DNA of 8,718 bases from Flavobacterium sp. (GCA_004296145.1 SEBM01000136.1:1-8718); one strand, 5' to 3'. Shown: positions 1-8,052, counted from the first letter of the stretch. The notes: generated by a model from the letters alone, not told the origin. Translations and numbers: made by a program.

Positions 1-124
1 AAATAATTGATAATCAGTGTTTTAAACCAATAAACAGCACACGATTTTTTATAAAAATAGGGTTTTTTCATTTTTTTCTTCCTTAAATAATAGGTTCATT
101 TGCCATGTAATTAATACGATAAAG

Positions 125-1279
125 ATGAACGATAAAGAAATTTTCCCAGAAGAGATTTTAAACAACACTGTTGAAAGTCATATTATTAAACACAGCAAAA
201 AAACATCACGCTTATTTGTGATCACTTTTTTAGCATTGTTGATTGCTTTTGTTTCGCTTCCTTTTATATATATAGATGTTTATACAACGAGCCGTGGAAC
301 TATTATTCCGCAGGAAAAGAAACTTACATTGTATTCTCCTATTAGTGGCAAAATATCCTTTTTTAATGTAGAGGAAAACCAGAAAATAAAAAAAGGCGAT
401 ACCTTACTTATAATAGATCATAACATATTAAAGGAAAGAGAAAACTTAAATACAATCCAGAGCTCAGAAAACTCCGTTTATTTGAGCGATTTGAAAAATT
501 TGATTCAGCGAAATTACGGGCAAATACGATCTGATCAATATAAAAGAGAACTTTTAAAACATCAGCAGGAACTATACAATCTTGATATTGTGGTTAAAAA
601 TACTCAGGCCGATTTTGACCGAAAAGATCATCTTTATAAAAAAGAAGTCATTTCAAAATCAGAATACGAAAAAGCTGAATTGGAACTGAATAAAATCAAA
701 AACGACAGAATCAACCTGATCAAACAAACCGAATTATCCTGGCAAAAAGAATACACACAACTAAGTCAGAATAATAAAAGTATTTACTCCAATCAAAAAC
801 AGCTAAAGGAAGAGGAGAATAATTACATCATAATTTCTCCGATAGATGGTGAATTGGTTAACATGCAGGGTTTTCATAAAGGAAGCGGAATTGCAGCCGG
901 AAACCCAATTGTAGAAATTTCTCCCGACAAAAAAATAATAGTGGAGACTTATGTAAATCCATCCGAAATTGGATATTTAAAAGAAGGAGGCGATGCGATT
1001 TATCAAATAGATGCCTTTAACTCCAATCAATGGGGATTTGCAAGAGGAAGAATTTTCGAAATAAGTAAAGATGTACTGATCGTAAATAATGCTCCTTATT
1101 ATAAAATAAAAAGCAATCTGCACGCCGATAGTTTAACCTTAAAAAATGGCGCCAGAGGAAATTTGAAAAAAGGAATGAGTTTAACAAGCCGTTTTTTCTT
1201 AACCAAAAGAACAGCATTCCAGTTATTATTTGACAAAGTAGAAGATTGGTTTAATCCTTACAACAGCAAAAATGAGTAA
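125..1279 (+). CDS. HlyD-family periplasmic adaptor (membrane fusion protein) of a peptide exporter
   Basis: 384 aa. It probably bridges the inner-membrane ABC transporter encoded next to it and an outer-membrane TolC-like channel in a type I secretion system. Seen: a short cytoplasmic N-terminus, one membrane segment at about residues 30-50, and a first lipoyl/barrel-sandwich half at about 60-98 ending in GDTLLIID (91-98). A charged helical hairpin (coiled coil) spans about 100-230. The second lipoyl half starts at ISPIDGEL (237-244), followed by a beta-barrel region to about 355. The C-terminus (FDKVEDWFNP, 369-378) resembles bacteriocin-exporter HlyD proteins as I know them. The length is normal for the family. 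The ATG is preceded only by AAAG and no clear Shine-Dalgarno, as is usual in Bacteroidota. Its stop overlaps the start of the PCAT gene by 8 nt, which supports translational coupling. Family assignment is firm; the cargo is inferred from the neighbours. Confidence 0.93.
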   Translation: MNDKEIFPEEILNNTVESHIIKHSKKTSRLFVITFLALLIAFVSLPFIYIDVYTTSRGTIIPQEKKLTLYSPISGKISFFNVEENQKIKKGDTLLIIDHNILKERENLNTIQSSENSVYLSDLKNLIQRNYGQIRSDQYKRELLKHQQELYNLDIVVKNTQADFDRKDHLYKKEVISKSEYEKAELELNKIKNDRINLIKQTELSWQKEYTQLSQNNKSIYSNQKQLKEEENNYIIISPIDGELVNMQGFHKGSGIAAGNPIVEISPDKKIIVETYVNPSEIGYLKEGGDAIYQIDAFNSNQWGFARGRIFEISKDVLIVNNAPYYKIKSNLHADSLTLKNGARGNLKKGMSLTSRFFLTKRTAFQLLFDKVEDWFNPYNSKNE

Positions 1280-3431
1280 AATAGAAATAAAACAACATGA
1301 TCTTTCAGATTGTGGTGCAGCTTGTTTAGCTTCAATATCAGAATATTATAACCTGAGCCTGCCTATTTCGAGAATTCGACAATATGCAAGTACCAACCAA
1401 AAAGGAACAACCTTATTAGGATTAAGAGAAGCTGCCGTAAAATTGGGTTTTCTTGCCAAAGGTGTAAAAGTTGAATTTGAAGGATTAAAGGATTTGCCAA
1501 TGCCGGCACTTCTTCATGTGATGATAAAACATGAAGGACATGAGTTTCCGCATTATGTGGTTGCTTACAAAATAACCGATAAATATATCCAGGTAATGGA
1601 TCCGTCTACCGGAAAACTGGAGAAAAAACCGCTTGCAGAATTTCAGCAATTATTTACTGGTTATGCATTAATACTGGTTCCGGATGATGATATTTTTAAA
1701 GAAAAAAATGAGAAAATATCCAATTTCAAAAGAATATTATTTTTACTAAAACCTCATAAATATATTTTAGTGCAAGCCATAATTGGTGCTGTTTTATACA
1801 CTTTATTAGGTTTTTCGGTTTCAATTTATGTAGGTAAGATTACAGATTTTGTTCTTGTAAGCGGAAATAAAAGTTTATTGAATTTAATGAGTGTTATTGT
1901 AATTGGCTGTCTGCTTTTACAAATTTTATACAGCGTTTTAAAAGATGTTTTCATTTTAAAAACAAGTCAACAAATCGATTCAAGACTTATTTTGGGATAT
2001 TATAAACATCTTTTTACAATGCCTCAGAAATTTTTTGATACGATGAGAATTGGAGAAATCATGTCAAGAATTGGCGATGCAGTAAAAATTAGAGCATTAA
2101 TAAACGAAACTGCATTAAGTATTTCTGTAAACATACTAATTGTAGTGTTTTCATTCATTTTTATGTTCTCATTTTATTGGAAATTAGCTTTGATCATTTC
2201 GCTAATCATTCCGTTTTATGTTATTATTTATTTGATAACCAATAAACTGAACAAAAGAGCAGAACGTTCAATAATGGAAAAAAATGCACTTTTAGAATCT
2301 CAGTTAGTAGAATCGATAAAAAATATAGGAACGGTAAAAAGACTGTCTTTAGAAGATTTTTCTAAAACAAGAACAGAATTAAAATTTGTCGATTTGCTAA
2401 AAAGCATTTACCAATCGGGAGTAAACGGAATTTTTGCAAGAACATCAACCGATTTTATTTCCAGATTATTTACCATTATCCTTTTGTGGGCAGGAACCTA
2501 TTATGCAATTGACGGCGATATTACACCTGGAGAATTGTTCTCATTTTATTCTATAATAGGATATTTTACAGGACCGGCATCACAATTAATAGGCACCAAC
2601 ATTGCAGTTCAGAATGCCATGATTGCATCAGATCGTTTGTTTGGAATTATGGATCTGGACCGCGAAGAAATGGAATCTAAAGTAAACCTGACCAAAAATA
2701 ATTTTGATGATATAAAATTCAAAAACATTGATTTCTCATATGATTTGGGCCGTTACATTTTTAAGGATTTAAATCTTACCATCAAAAGAGGAGAATTTAC
2801 AGCTTTGATCGGAGAAAGTGGCAGCGGAAAAAGCACGATTGCGTCCTTAATTCAAAATATTTATAATCCGAAAGAAGGAAAGATATTAATTGGAGAATAT
2901 GACTTAAATTACATATCCAAAGACAGTATTAATTCGCTCATAACAACTGTGCCTCAAAACGTTGAACTTTTTGACGGAACAATCGCTTTTAATATTTCTA
3001 TTGGAGAATCAAATCCGGATATGGAGAAGATTATTGAAGTAAGTAAAAAGGTCGGCGCTTATGATTTTATAGAATCATTGCCAAACGGATTTAATACGTA
3101 TCTGGGCGAATTTGGGGCGAACTTGTCAGGGGGAGAAAAACAAAGAATTGCTTTTGCAAGAGCACTTTATAAAGATCCTGAAGTACTTATTCTTGACGAA
3201 GCAACCTCAGCACTTGATTCTGAATCGGAGTTGGTTATCAAAAAATTGGTCGAAGAACTGAACGAACAGGGCAAAACCATAATTGTAATTGCACACAAGC
3301 TTCAGTCTATTAAAAAAGCGGATGTAATTTATGCCTTCAAAAAAGGAGAAATCGTAGAATCAGGCTCACACGACGAGCTTATGAATAAAAAAGAATACTA
3401 TTATAGAATGTGGAATAATATAATTGTTTAA
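1272..3431 (+). CDS. Peptidase-domain ABC transporter (PCAT/LanT-type, C39 protease + exporter)
   Basis: 719 aa, the normal length for a PCAT. It should cleave a precursor after a double-glycine-type leader and export the mature peptide across the inner membrane. Seen: an N-terminal C39 domain (about 1-137) with oxyanion Gln8, catalytic Cys14 in DLSDCGAAC, His94 in HYVVAY and Asp110 in DPSTG. The triad is intact, so this is not an inactive C39-like domain. A transmembrane domain follows at about 155-440 with roughly six hydrophobic segments. The nucleotide-binding domain (about 475-719) has Walker A GESGSGKS (514-521), Q-loop PQN (Q562), signature LSGGEKQ (618-624), Walker B VLILDEA (638-644), D-loop SALD (646-649) and H-loop His675. 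The start overlaps the hlyD-like stop by 8 nt, and lanB follows 18 nt later. A GG-type leader on the substrate is inferred from the family; no precursor is visible here. Confidence 0.97.
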   Translation: MSKIEIKQHDLSDCGAACLASISEYYNLSLPISRIRQYASTNQKGTTLLGLREAAVKLGFLAKGVKVEFEGLKDLPMPALLHVMIKHEGHEFPHYVVAYKITDKYIQVMDPSTGKLEKKPLAEFQQLFTGYALILVPDDDIFKEKNEKISNFKRILFLLKPHKYILVQAIIGAVLYTLLGFSVSIYVGKITDFVLVSGNKSLLNLMSVIVIGCLLLQILYSVLKDVFILKTSQQIDSRLILGYYKHLFTMPQKFFDTMRIGEIMSRIGDAVKIRALINETALSISVNILIVVFSFIFMFSFYWKLALIISLIIPFYVIIYLITNKLNKRAERSIMEKNALLESQLVESIKNIGTVKRLSLEDFSKTRTELKFVDLLKSIYQSGVNGIFARTSTDFISRLFTIILLWAGTYYAIDGDITPGELFSFYSIIGYFTGPASQLIGTNIAVQNAMIASDRLFGIMDLDREEMESKVNLTKNNFDDIKFKNIDFSYDLGRYIFKDLNLTIKRGEFTALIGESGSGKSTIASLIQNIYNPKEGKILIGEYDLNYISKDSINSLITTVPQNVELFDGTIAFNISIGESNPDMEKIIEVSKKVGAYDFIESLPNGFNTYLGEFGANLSGGEKQRIAFARALYKDPEVLILDEATSALDSESELVIKKLVEELNEQGKTIIVIAHKLQSIKKADVIYAFKKGEIVESGSHDELMNKKEYYYRMWNNIIV

Positions 3432-3432
3432 T

Positions 3433-3437
3433 AAGGA
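3433..3437 (+). promoter_or_regulatory. Possible Shine-Dalgarno of lanB
   Basis: AAGGA lies in the 18-nt gap between the PCAT stop and the lanB ATG, 12 nt before the start. The spacing is slightly long and Bacteroidota often do not use this signal, so its role is uncertain. It is the only clear match to the signal among the starts in this window. Confidence 0.35.
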
Positions 3438-3449
3438 AATTTAACAAAA

Positions 3450-6400
3450 ATGAAAAATTACTCTTTTACAAAAACAGCTATCGTAAGAAATCCAATTGAA
3501 GAAAAACAATTGGATCTTACGTGGGAAAAAATTCAGGCAATTTTTTCGAAGAAAGAAAACAGAGAAGCATTATTTATCGGTTCTCCAAATATTTATAAAG
3601 CACTTGTTATGTGGGAAACAGGTGAAGCTTTTCAAACGGAGGAAGAACTTAAGAACCTAAAAGGGTCGTTGTATAAATATGCGTCAAGATTAGCAAACAG
3701 AAGTACGCCTTTTGGCATGTTTGCGACAGTGGCGGCAGTAGATATAAATGCAGAAACCAATCTTGATGTTGCAGCAAGCACTTTTGGAAGATTTACAAAA
3801 TTTGATATGTATTTCCTCGGAAGCTTTTTGCCTGTTATTGTAAAAAATGATGCCATCAGAGACGTTTTAAAATATTACAGCAACAACTCGATTTATACCG
3901 TTTTTGATAAATACCGTTATGTCGAATATTATTTTAAAGACAACGTGCGCTTTCATAAAATTTCGGAAGTTGAAATAAGCGATTATTTAGAACTTATTTT
4001 TGAAAAAGCAAAAAACGGTGTTTTAATAAGCGAACTGGCTGATTTACTTGTTTCTGATGAAATTTCAATACAAGACGCCAACGAGTTTATTGACACGCTT
4101 ATCAAAAGCCAGTTTATTGTATCTGAATTAGAATTTACAATAACCGGAGGAGATTATCTGGACAAACTTCTGAAAACATTTTCAGAAAAAAGATTCGATT
4201 TTTATGAAGCTCAGGTAATCAGAGAATTAATTACCAATCTAAAAACCAAAATCAATTCCCTTGATACAAATACTAGTAACGATCCTGCTTTATATACTCA
4301 GATTCATGAGTTAGTAAATGAGGAATTAGACAATGTTGATATCTCAAAATTATTTCAGGTCGATAGTTTTAGAAAAATATACAATGGTTCAATAAGTTTT
4401 AAAACCTTAAAAAACCTGCGCCCGGCATTGAGTGTTTTAAATAAATTACAATCACAATCTGAAAATAATAATTTGAAAGAATTCAAAAGAAAATTTCAGG
4501 AACGTTACGAAGAATACGAACAGCCTTTGGTAAGTGTTCTCGATCCGGATATCGGAATTGGGTATGCAAAAGCATCGGGAGCAAAATCGCCTTTGGTTGA
4601 TGATTTATTAATTAGTGGAGGACAAGCGGTTGGAAATCAAATTATGATGGATGCCAAAAAAACGTATCTGTTTAAAAAACTGCTTCACGCCACAAAAAAC
4701 AATTTACAATCTATTGAATTGTTAGACGAAGAAATCAACAAATTTGAAGAAAATGAATCTTTATATCCGGATACTTTTTCAGCGTTTGTTAATGTTTTCC
4801 ATGAAAATGGAGTAGAAAAAATCAACATAAAAACTGCCAGCGGACCGTCTGCAAATGGTTTAATTGGACGTTTCAGCCATTTAGATACCAAAATTCTTGA
4901 TTTGTGTAATGAAGTTACCACCATAGAAAATCAACTAAATGCTGATAAAATTGTTGCCGAAATAGTGCATCTGCCACAAGCAAGAACCGGAAATATCCTG
5001 TACAGAAATTTCCAGAGAGAATATGAAATTCCGTATTTAGGAAATGCTTCTGTAGACCGGGATCATCAGATTATGATCGACGATTTGTATGTTTCTGTAA
5101 AAGGCGGAAAAATTGTTTTGCGTTCTAAAAGACTTAATAAAGAAGTAATTCCGAGATTGAGTAACGCGCATAATTTCATTTCAAATGCATTGCCGATTTA
5201 TCATTTCCTGTGTGATCTTCAAAATCAGACTTCTTTCGGACTGGGTTTTGGCTGGGGCGGACTTCAAAATGAATTTGATTTTTTACCAAGAGTAAATTAC
5301 AAAGACACTGTTTTGAGCAGAGCAACCTGGAATATCAACAAAACAGATATTGAAAGTATCCTTGCCGTTGGTGAAACAAAAATGATAGAATTTGTTCGTA
5401 ACTACAGAAAAGGCAGAAATATTCCGGATGTGGTTTATCTTTCTCAGGGCGATAACGAAGTGTTGATTAATTTTAATAATGAACTGAGCTGCAATGTTTT
5501 TTGCTATATGCTAAAGGGCGAAACGTTCATTCAGTTAAAAGAATTTTTATTTTCAGAAGATACTATCACAAAGAATTATTGCAATGAAATTATTTTTACA
5601 GCACATAAAAATGTAGATAATAAAGCAGAAGTTGGGGAGGCAAAATTTGTTTCTAAAGAAAATAAGGAAGGTGTTGCCGCTTCATTTTCTATTGGAGAAA
5701 AATGGTTGTATTATAAATTTTACTGTGGAGAAAGAGCCGGCGAAGAATTATTAAAAAGAGGAATTACCCCAATTGTTGAAGAACTTCAGGCAAAAGGCAT
5801 TATTGATAAATGGTTTTTTATACGATATTATGATGCGCAGGGACATCATATCAGATTCCGTGTTTTGTTGAAAAACAGCAATTTATTTACAGATTGTATC
5901 GGTATTATCAGACATTATATTGAACCTCTTGAACAAACAAGAATTATCTGGAAAACACAGACAGATAATTATCTTCGAGAATTACAACGTTATGGATATG
6001 AAGCTATTGAGCAAACGGAAACTTTGTTTTTTAACGACAGCGATTGTACGTTAAAGTTTGCCGATATGATCGAAGGAGATACGGGAGAAAAAATAAGATG
6101 GATGTTTTGCTTATTGTCAATTGATCATTTTTTGAATGATTTTGATGTAAAACTAGAAGGAAAAATCAAGCTGTTTAACGTAGCCAAAACCAGTTTCGGA
6201 AAAGAATTTAATCGTTCTGGAAGACTCAACAAACAGATCAACGAAATGTTTGTAAAAAACGAATCAGAGATTGAATCTTTCTTAGATCCAAATGTCATGG
6301 ATGAAATGTATGAGCCTTTACTGGAAATTCTTCACGAACGTTCAGAAAAAAATAGGGAAGCGGTAAAAGCAATAAAAGAAATTGCTACAGAAAACCGTTT

Positions 6401-6584
6401 GCCAACCTATCTGGATAATATAATGTTGAGTTATGTGCATATGGTTTGTAACAGAATTTTCCTGACCAAACACAGAATTCACGAAATGGTTGTTTATGAT
6501 TTTTTATATAAATATTACAGCAAACAACTGCACACCGGAAAAAACAAAGTAACTAAAGAAATTGAAGAAGAATCAATTTTATAA
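3450..6584 (+). CDS. lanB: Class I lanthipeptide dehydratase LanB (full length, glutamylation + elimination domains)
   Basis: 1044 aa, close to NisB-type enzymes. Family role: glutamyl-tRNA-dependent glutamylation of Ser/Thr in a precursor peptide, then glutamate elimination to dehydroalanine/dehydrobutyrine, in the cytoplasm. Seen in the glutamylation domain (about 1-700): YASRLANRSTPFGMFA (77-92), GRFSH (473-477), an Arg-rich stretch with R512, R519 and R523, EIPYLGN (526-532) and LSNAHNF (570-576). Seen in the C-terminal elimination (thiopeptide-type SpaB_C) domain (about 745-1025): KWLYYKFY (751-758), KWFFIRYYD (787-795), HHIRFR (799-804), REXQRYGY (843-850) and SYVHMVCNR (994-1002). The last contains the expected catalytic His997. 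Both domains are fused and look intact, so a dehydratase is more likely than a split or amino-acid-adding paralogue. The final position of the usual RYGG motif is Tyr850. It is the last gene of the operon; no LanC or precursor follows it. Confidence 0.97.
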   Translation: MKNYSFTKTAIVRNPIEEKQLDLTWEKIQAIFSKKENREALFIGSPNIYKALVMWETGEAFQTEEELKNLKGSLYKYASRLANRSTPFGMFATVAAVDINAETNLDVAASTFGRFTKFDMYFLGSFLPVIVKNDAIRDVLKYYSNNSIYTVFDKYRYVEYYFKDNVRFHKISEVEISDYLELIFEKAKNGVLISELADLLVSDEISIQDANEFIDTLIKSQFIVSELEFTITGGDYLDKLLKTFSEKRFDFYEAQVIRELITNLKTKINSLDTNTSNDPALYTQIHELVNEELDNVDISKLFQVDSFRKIYNGSISFKTLKNLRPALSVLNKLQSQSENNNLKEFKRKFQERYEEYEQPLVSVLDPDIGIGYAKASGAKSPLVDDLLISGGQAVGNQIMMDAKKTYLFKKLLHATKNNLQSIELLDEEINKFEENESLYPDTFSAFVNVFHENGVEKINIKTASGPSANGLIGRFSHLDTKILDLCNEVTTIENQLNADKIVAEIVHLPQARTGNILYRNFQREYEIPYLGNASVDRDHQIMIDDLYVSVKGGKIVLRSKRLNKEVIPRLSNAHNFISNALPIYHFLCDLQNQTSFGLGFGWGGLQNEFDFLPRVNYKDTVLSRATWNINKTDIESILAVGETKMIEFVRNYRKGRNIPDVVYLSQGDNEVLINFNNELSCNVFCYMLKGETFIQLKEFLFSEDTITKNYCNEIIFTAHKNVDNKAEVGEAKFVSKENKEGVAASFSIGEKWLYYKFYCGERAGEELLKRGITPIVEELQAKGIIDKWFFIRYYDAQGHHIRFRVLLKNSNLFTDCIGIIRHYIEPLEQTRIIWKTQTDNYLRELQRYGYEAIEQTETLFFNDSDCTLKFADMIEGDTGEKIRWMFCLLSIDHFLNDFDVKLEGKIKLFNVAKTSFGKEFNRSGRLNKQINEMFVKNESEIESFLDPNVMDEMYEPLLEILHERSEKNREAVKAIKEIATENRLPTYLDNIMLSYVHMVCNRIFLTKHRIHEMVVYDFLYKYYSKQLHTGKNKVTKEIEEESIL

Positions 6585-6608
6585 TTTGTAAAAGAATGAA
6601 GTTGAGGT

Positions 6609-6959
6609 TTAATAATTTTTTCTAAACCAAACTTTCTGCCATTCTCTTTTAAGAATCAAAAACGAAACTTGTTCGGCAAGGATTACCAAATCTGAGCCGT
6701 CAAGTTTTTTTATTTCGCTTTCAGAAACATCAATGATATAAAGCAGATTTAAATATTCAGCAAATTTGTACTGAATCATTCGATAGATTTTTTCGTGAAG
6801 CTGAATTTTTAATTCATCGGGAGAAATACTCAGCGGAAAATCGATTCCTTCATTTGCCAGATTAAAATCTTTATTGATTTGTTCAATCAAATTCAAATAC
6901 AAAGTCTCAGCCTGAGCTTCCTGTAGTAAAGATTCCGTGTTTTTAGGAGCGACAAACAT
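6609..6959 (-). CDS. Small conserved-looking hypothetical protein, function unknown
   Basis: 116 aa. I do not recognise the family. It has no signal peptide, no membrane segment and no cysteine. It is rich in charged residues and Leu/Ile with few Gly/Pro, and looks mostly alpha-helical. A hydrophobic stretch around 68-77 (EYLNLLYIID) and an aromatic-basic C-terminus (WQKVWFRKNY) stand out. The first ATG gives a clean frame, and base use matches the neighbours, so it is probably a real gene. It lies 82 bp downstream of the polyprenyl synthase on the same strand and may share its transcript, since no terminator hairpin separates them. It converges on lanB with only 24 bp between the stops. It probably belongs to the housekeeping side rather than to the lanthipeptide operon; this is inferred from orientation only. 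Confidence 0.75.
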   Translation of the reverse strand: MFVAPKNTESLLQEAQAETLYLNLIEQINKDFNLANEGIDFPLSISPDELKIQLHEKIYRMIQYKFAEYLNLLYIIDVSESEIKKLDGSDLVILAEQVSFLILKREWQKVWFRKNY

Positions 6960-7041
6960 GCTTTTATATTTTAGATTTAAGATTGTTGATTTTAGATTTT
7001 AAAACTGAATACTGTGACTGTGACTGAAAACTATAAAAGAC
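6960..7041. repeat. Low-complexity spacer with short direct repeats
   Basis: The 82-bp gap holds two copies of TTTTAGATTT (6969-6978 and 6990-6999, 21 bp apart). It then has four ACTG words at 7004, 7011, 7017 and 7023; the last three are spaced 6 bp, giving a short ACTGTG tandem run. No hairpin terminator or convincing promoter is visible. Simple repeats of this kind are, as far as I recall, common between flavobacterial genes and probably arise by slippage. Confidence 0.6.
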
Positions 7042-8016
7042 TTAAACAGTACGTCCCATTAAATTTTCTCCAAAAGTCTTTAAAATTGCCTTTTTCTCTT
7101 CAGAAATGGTCATTTTTTCTAAAGTTTCAAATGCTTTTAACGTGTACATTTCGATAGCTTCCTGAGTTACTTTTGATGCTCCTGATTCATTAAAAATAGC
7201 TTTCGCTGTTTCAATTTTAGCAGTATTATCTTCCAATTGTAAGTGGAATAAATTCTGTAATTGTACTGCTTTATCAGCAGATGAAAATTCAATTGCTTTT
7301 AAATATAAATAGGTTTTCTTGTTTTCTATAATATCACCTCCAACTTGTTTTCCAAAAGTTTCCGGATCTCCAAAAGCATCCAGATAATCATCCTGAAGCT
7401 GGAAAGCTAATCCTAAATTTAATCCGAAATCATAAATTAAATCGGCTTCTTTTTCAGAAGTTTTGGCTACGATTGCGCCCATTTTCATGGCTGCAGCAAC
7501 CAAAACTGCCGTTTTATATTCGATCATTTTCAAATATTCCGGAATCGTAACATTGCTTCTTTCTTCAAAATCAACATCCCATTGCTGGCCTTCGCAAACT
7601 TCAAGAGCAGTTTTGCTGAACAATTTTGCCAAATCCCTGAAAACAGCCGGTTCATATTGCTCAAAATACTGGTAAGCCAGAATAAGCATGGCATCTCCGG
7701 ATAAAATTCCCGTATTGATGTTCCACTTTTCATGTACTGTTACTTTTCCTCTTCGCAACGGCGCATCATCCATAATATCATCATGAACCAATGAAAAATT
7801 ATGAAAAACTTCGACCGCCATTGCAGCCGGAAGCGCTGTTGTATAATCAGCATCAAAAACTTCTGCCGCCATTAATGTAAGTACGGGACGCATACGTTTT
7901 CCGCCAAGGCCCAAAATATATTCTATAGGCTCATAAAGATTTTTTGGCTCTTTGCTAATGCTTTGCTTTTTTAAATATTCAATAAAAAAATCCTGGTACT
8001 GACTAATATCGTGCAT
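7042..8016 (-). CDS. Short-chain trans-polyprenyl diphosphate synthase (FPP/GGPP synthase family)
   Basis: 324 aa from ATG 8016. Family reaction: Mg-dependent head-to-tail condensation of isopentenyl diphosphate with an allylic diphosphate, feeding menaquinone, undecaprenyl carrier and carotenoid synthesis in the cytoplasm. Seen: GGKRMRP (38-44, IPP binding), first Asp-rich motif DDIMD (79-83) followed by LRRG (87-90), QQWD (144-147), Lys168-Thr169, FQLQDDYLD (205-213) with second Asp-rich motif DDYLD (209-213), and KQVGGDI (223-229). There is no insertion in the first Asp-rich motif. The residue five before it is Phe74 and four before is Ser75, a pattern resembling archaeal-type GGPP synthases; a C15-C20 product is therefore inferred, not proven. 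An in-frame TTG at 8046 would add ten residues, but it lies inside a TATCTTTG promoter element, so ATG 8016 is preferred. It is divergent from the YceI gene. Confidence 0.96.
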   Translation of the reverse strand: MHDISQYQDFFIEYLKKQSISKEPKNLYEPIEYILGLGGKRMRPVLTLMAAEVFDADYTTALPAAMAVEVFHNFSLVHDDIMDDAPLRRGKVTVHEKWNINTGILSGDAMLILAYQYFEQYEPAVFRDLAKLFSKTALEVCEGQQWDVDFEERSNVTIPEYLKMIEYKTAVLVAAAMKMGAIVAKTSEKEADLIYDFGLNLGLAFQLQDDYLDAFGDPETFGKQVGGDIIENKKTYLYLKAIEFSSADKAVQLQNLFHLQLEDNTAKIETAKAIFNESGASKVTQEAIEMYTLKAFETLEKMTISEEKKAILKTFGENLMGRTV

Positions 8017-8043
8017 AAAATGAAATTCTGATTTACGAAAGCT

Positions 8044-8051
8044 CAAAGATA
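8044..8051 (-). promoter_or_regulatory. Probable -7 promoter element of the polyprenyl synthase gene
   Basis: On the minus strand this reads TATCTTTG, a full match to the Bacteroidota -7 consensus TAnnTTTG. Transcription would start a few bases downstream, around 8036-8040, leaving a leader of roughly 20 nt before ATG 8016. The -33 element is poor: only CTG (8072-8070) at 18-bp spacing instead of TTG. The site contains the TTG that could be misread as an upstream start codon. Confidence 0.55.
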
Positions 8052-8052
8052 C

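Noticed and set aside
46..57. Perfect palindrome TTTTTATAAAAA as a terminator or operator
   Set aside because: Made only of A and T in AT-rich DNA, with no GC stem; expected by chance.
3..86. Open frame at the left edge reading into a stop at 84-86, possibly the tail of an upstream gene or precursor peptide
   Set aside because: Only 27 codons, very Phe/Lys-rich from a T/A-rich stretch, with no leader-site or lanthipeptide core features; not supportable as a gene.
6606..6628. Inverted repeat GGTTTA ... TAAACC as a bidirectional terminator between lanB and the small hypothetical gene
   Set aside because: Six weak base pairs around an 11-nt loop, no T-run after the stem, and it runs into coding sequence of the minus-strand gene.
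7463..7675. Plus-strand and alternative minus-strand open frames inside the polyprenyl synthase gene, and similar antisense frames in the hlyD-like and lanB genes
   Set aside because: They lie entirely within strongly supported genes and show no domain-like sequence; they are coding shadows.
8017..8046. Ten-residue N-terminal extension of the polyprenyl synthase from TTG 8046
   Set aside because: The TTG is inside the probable -7 promoter element, and the ATG at 8016 gives the expected family N-terminus.
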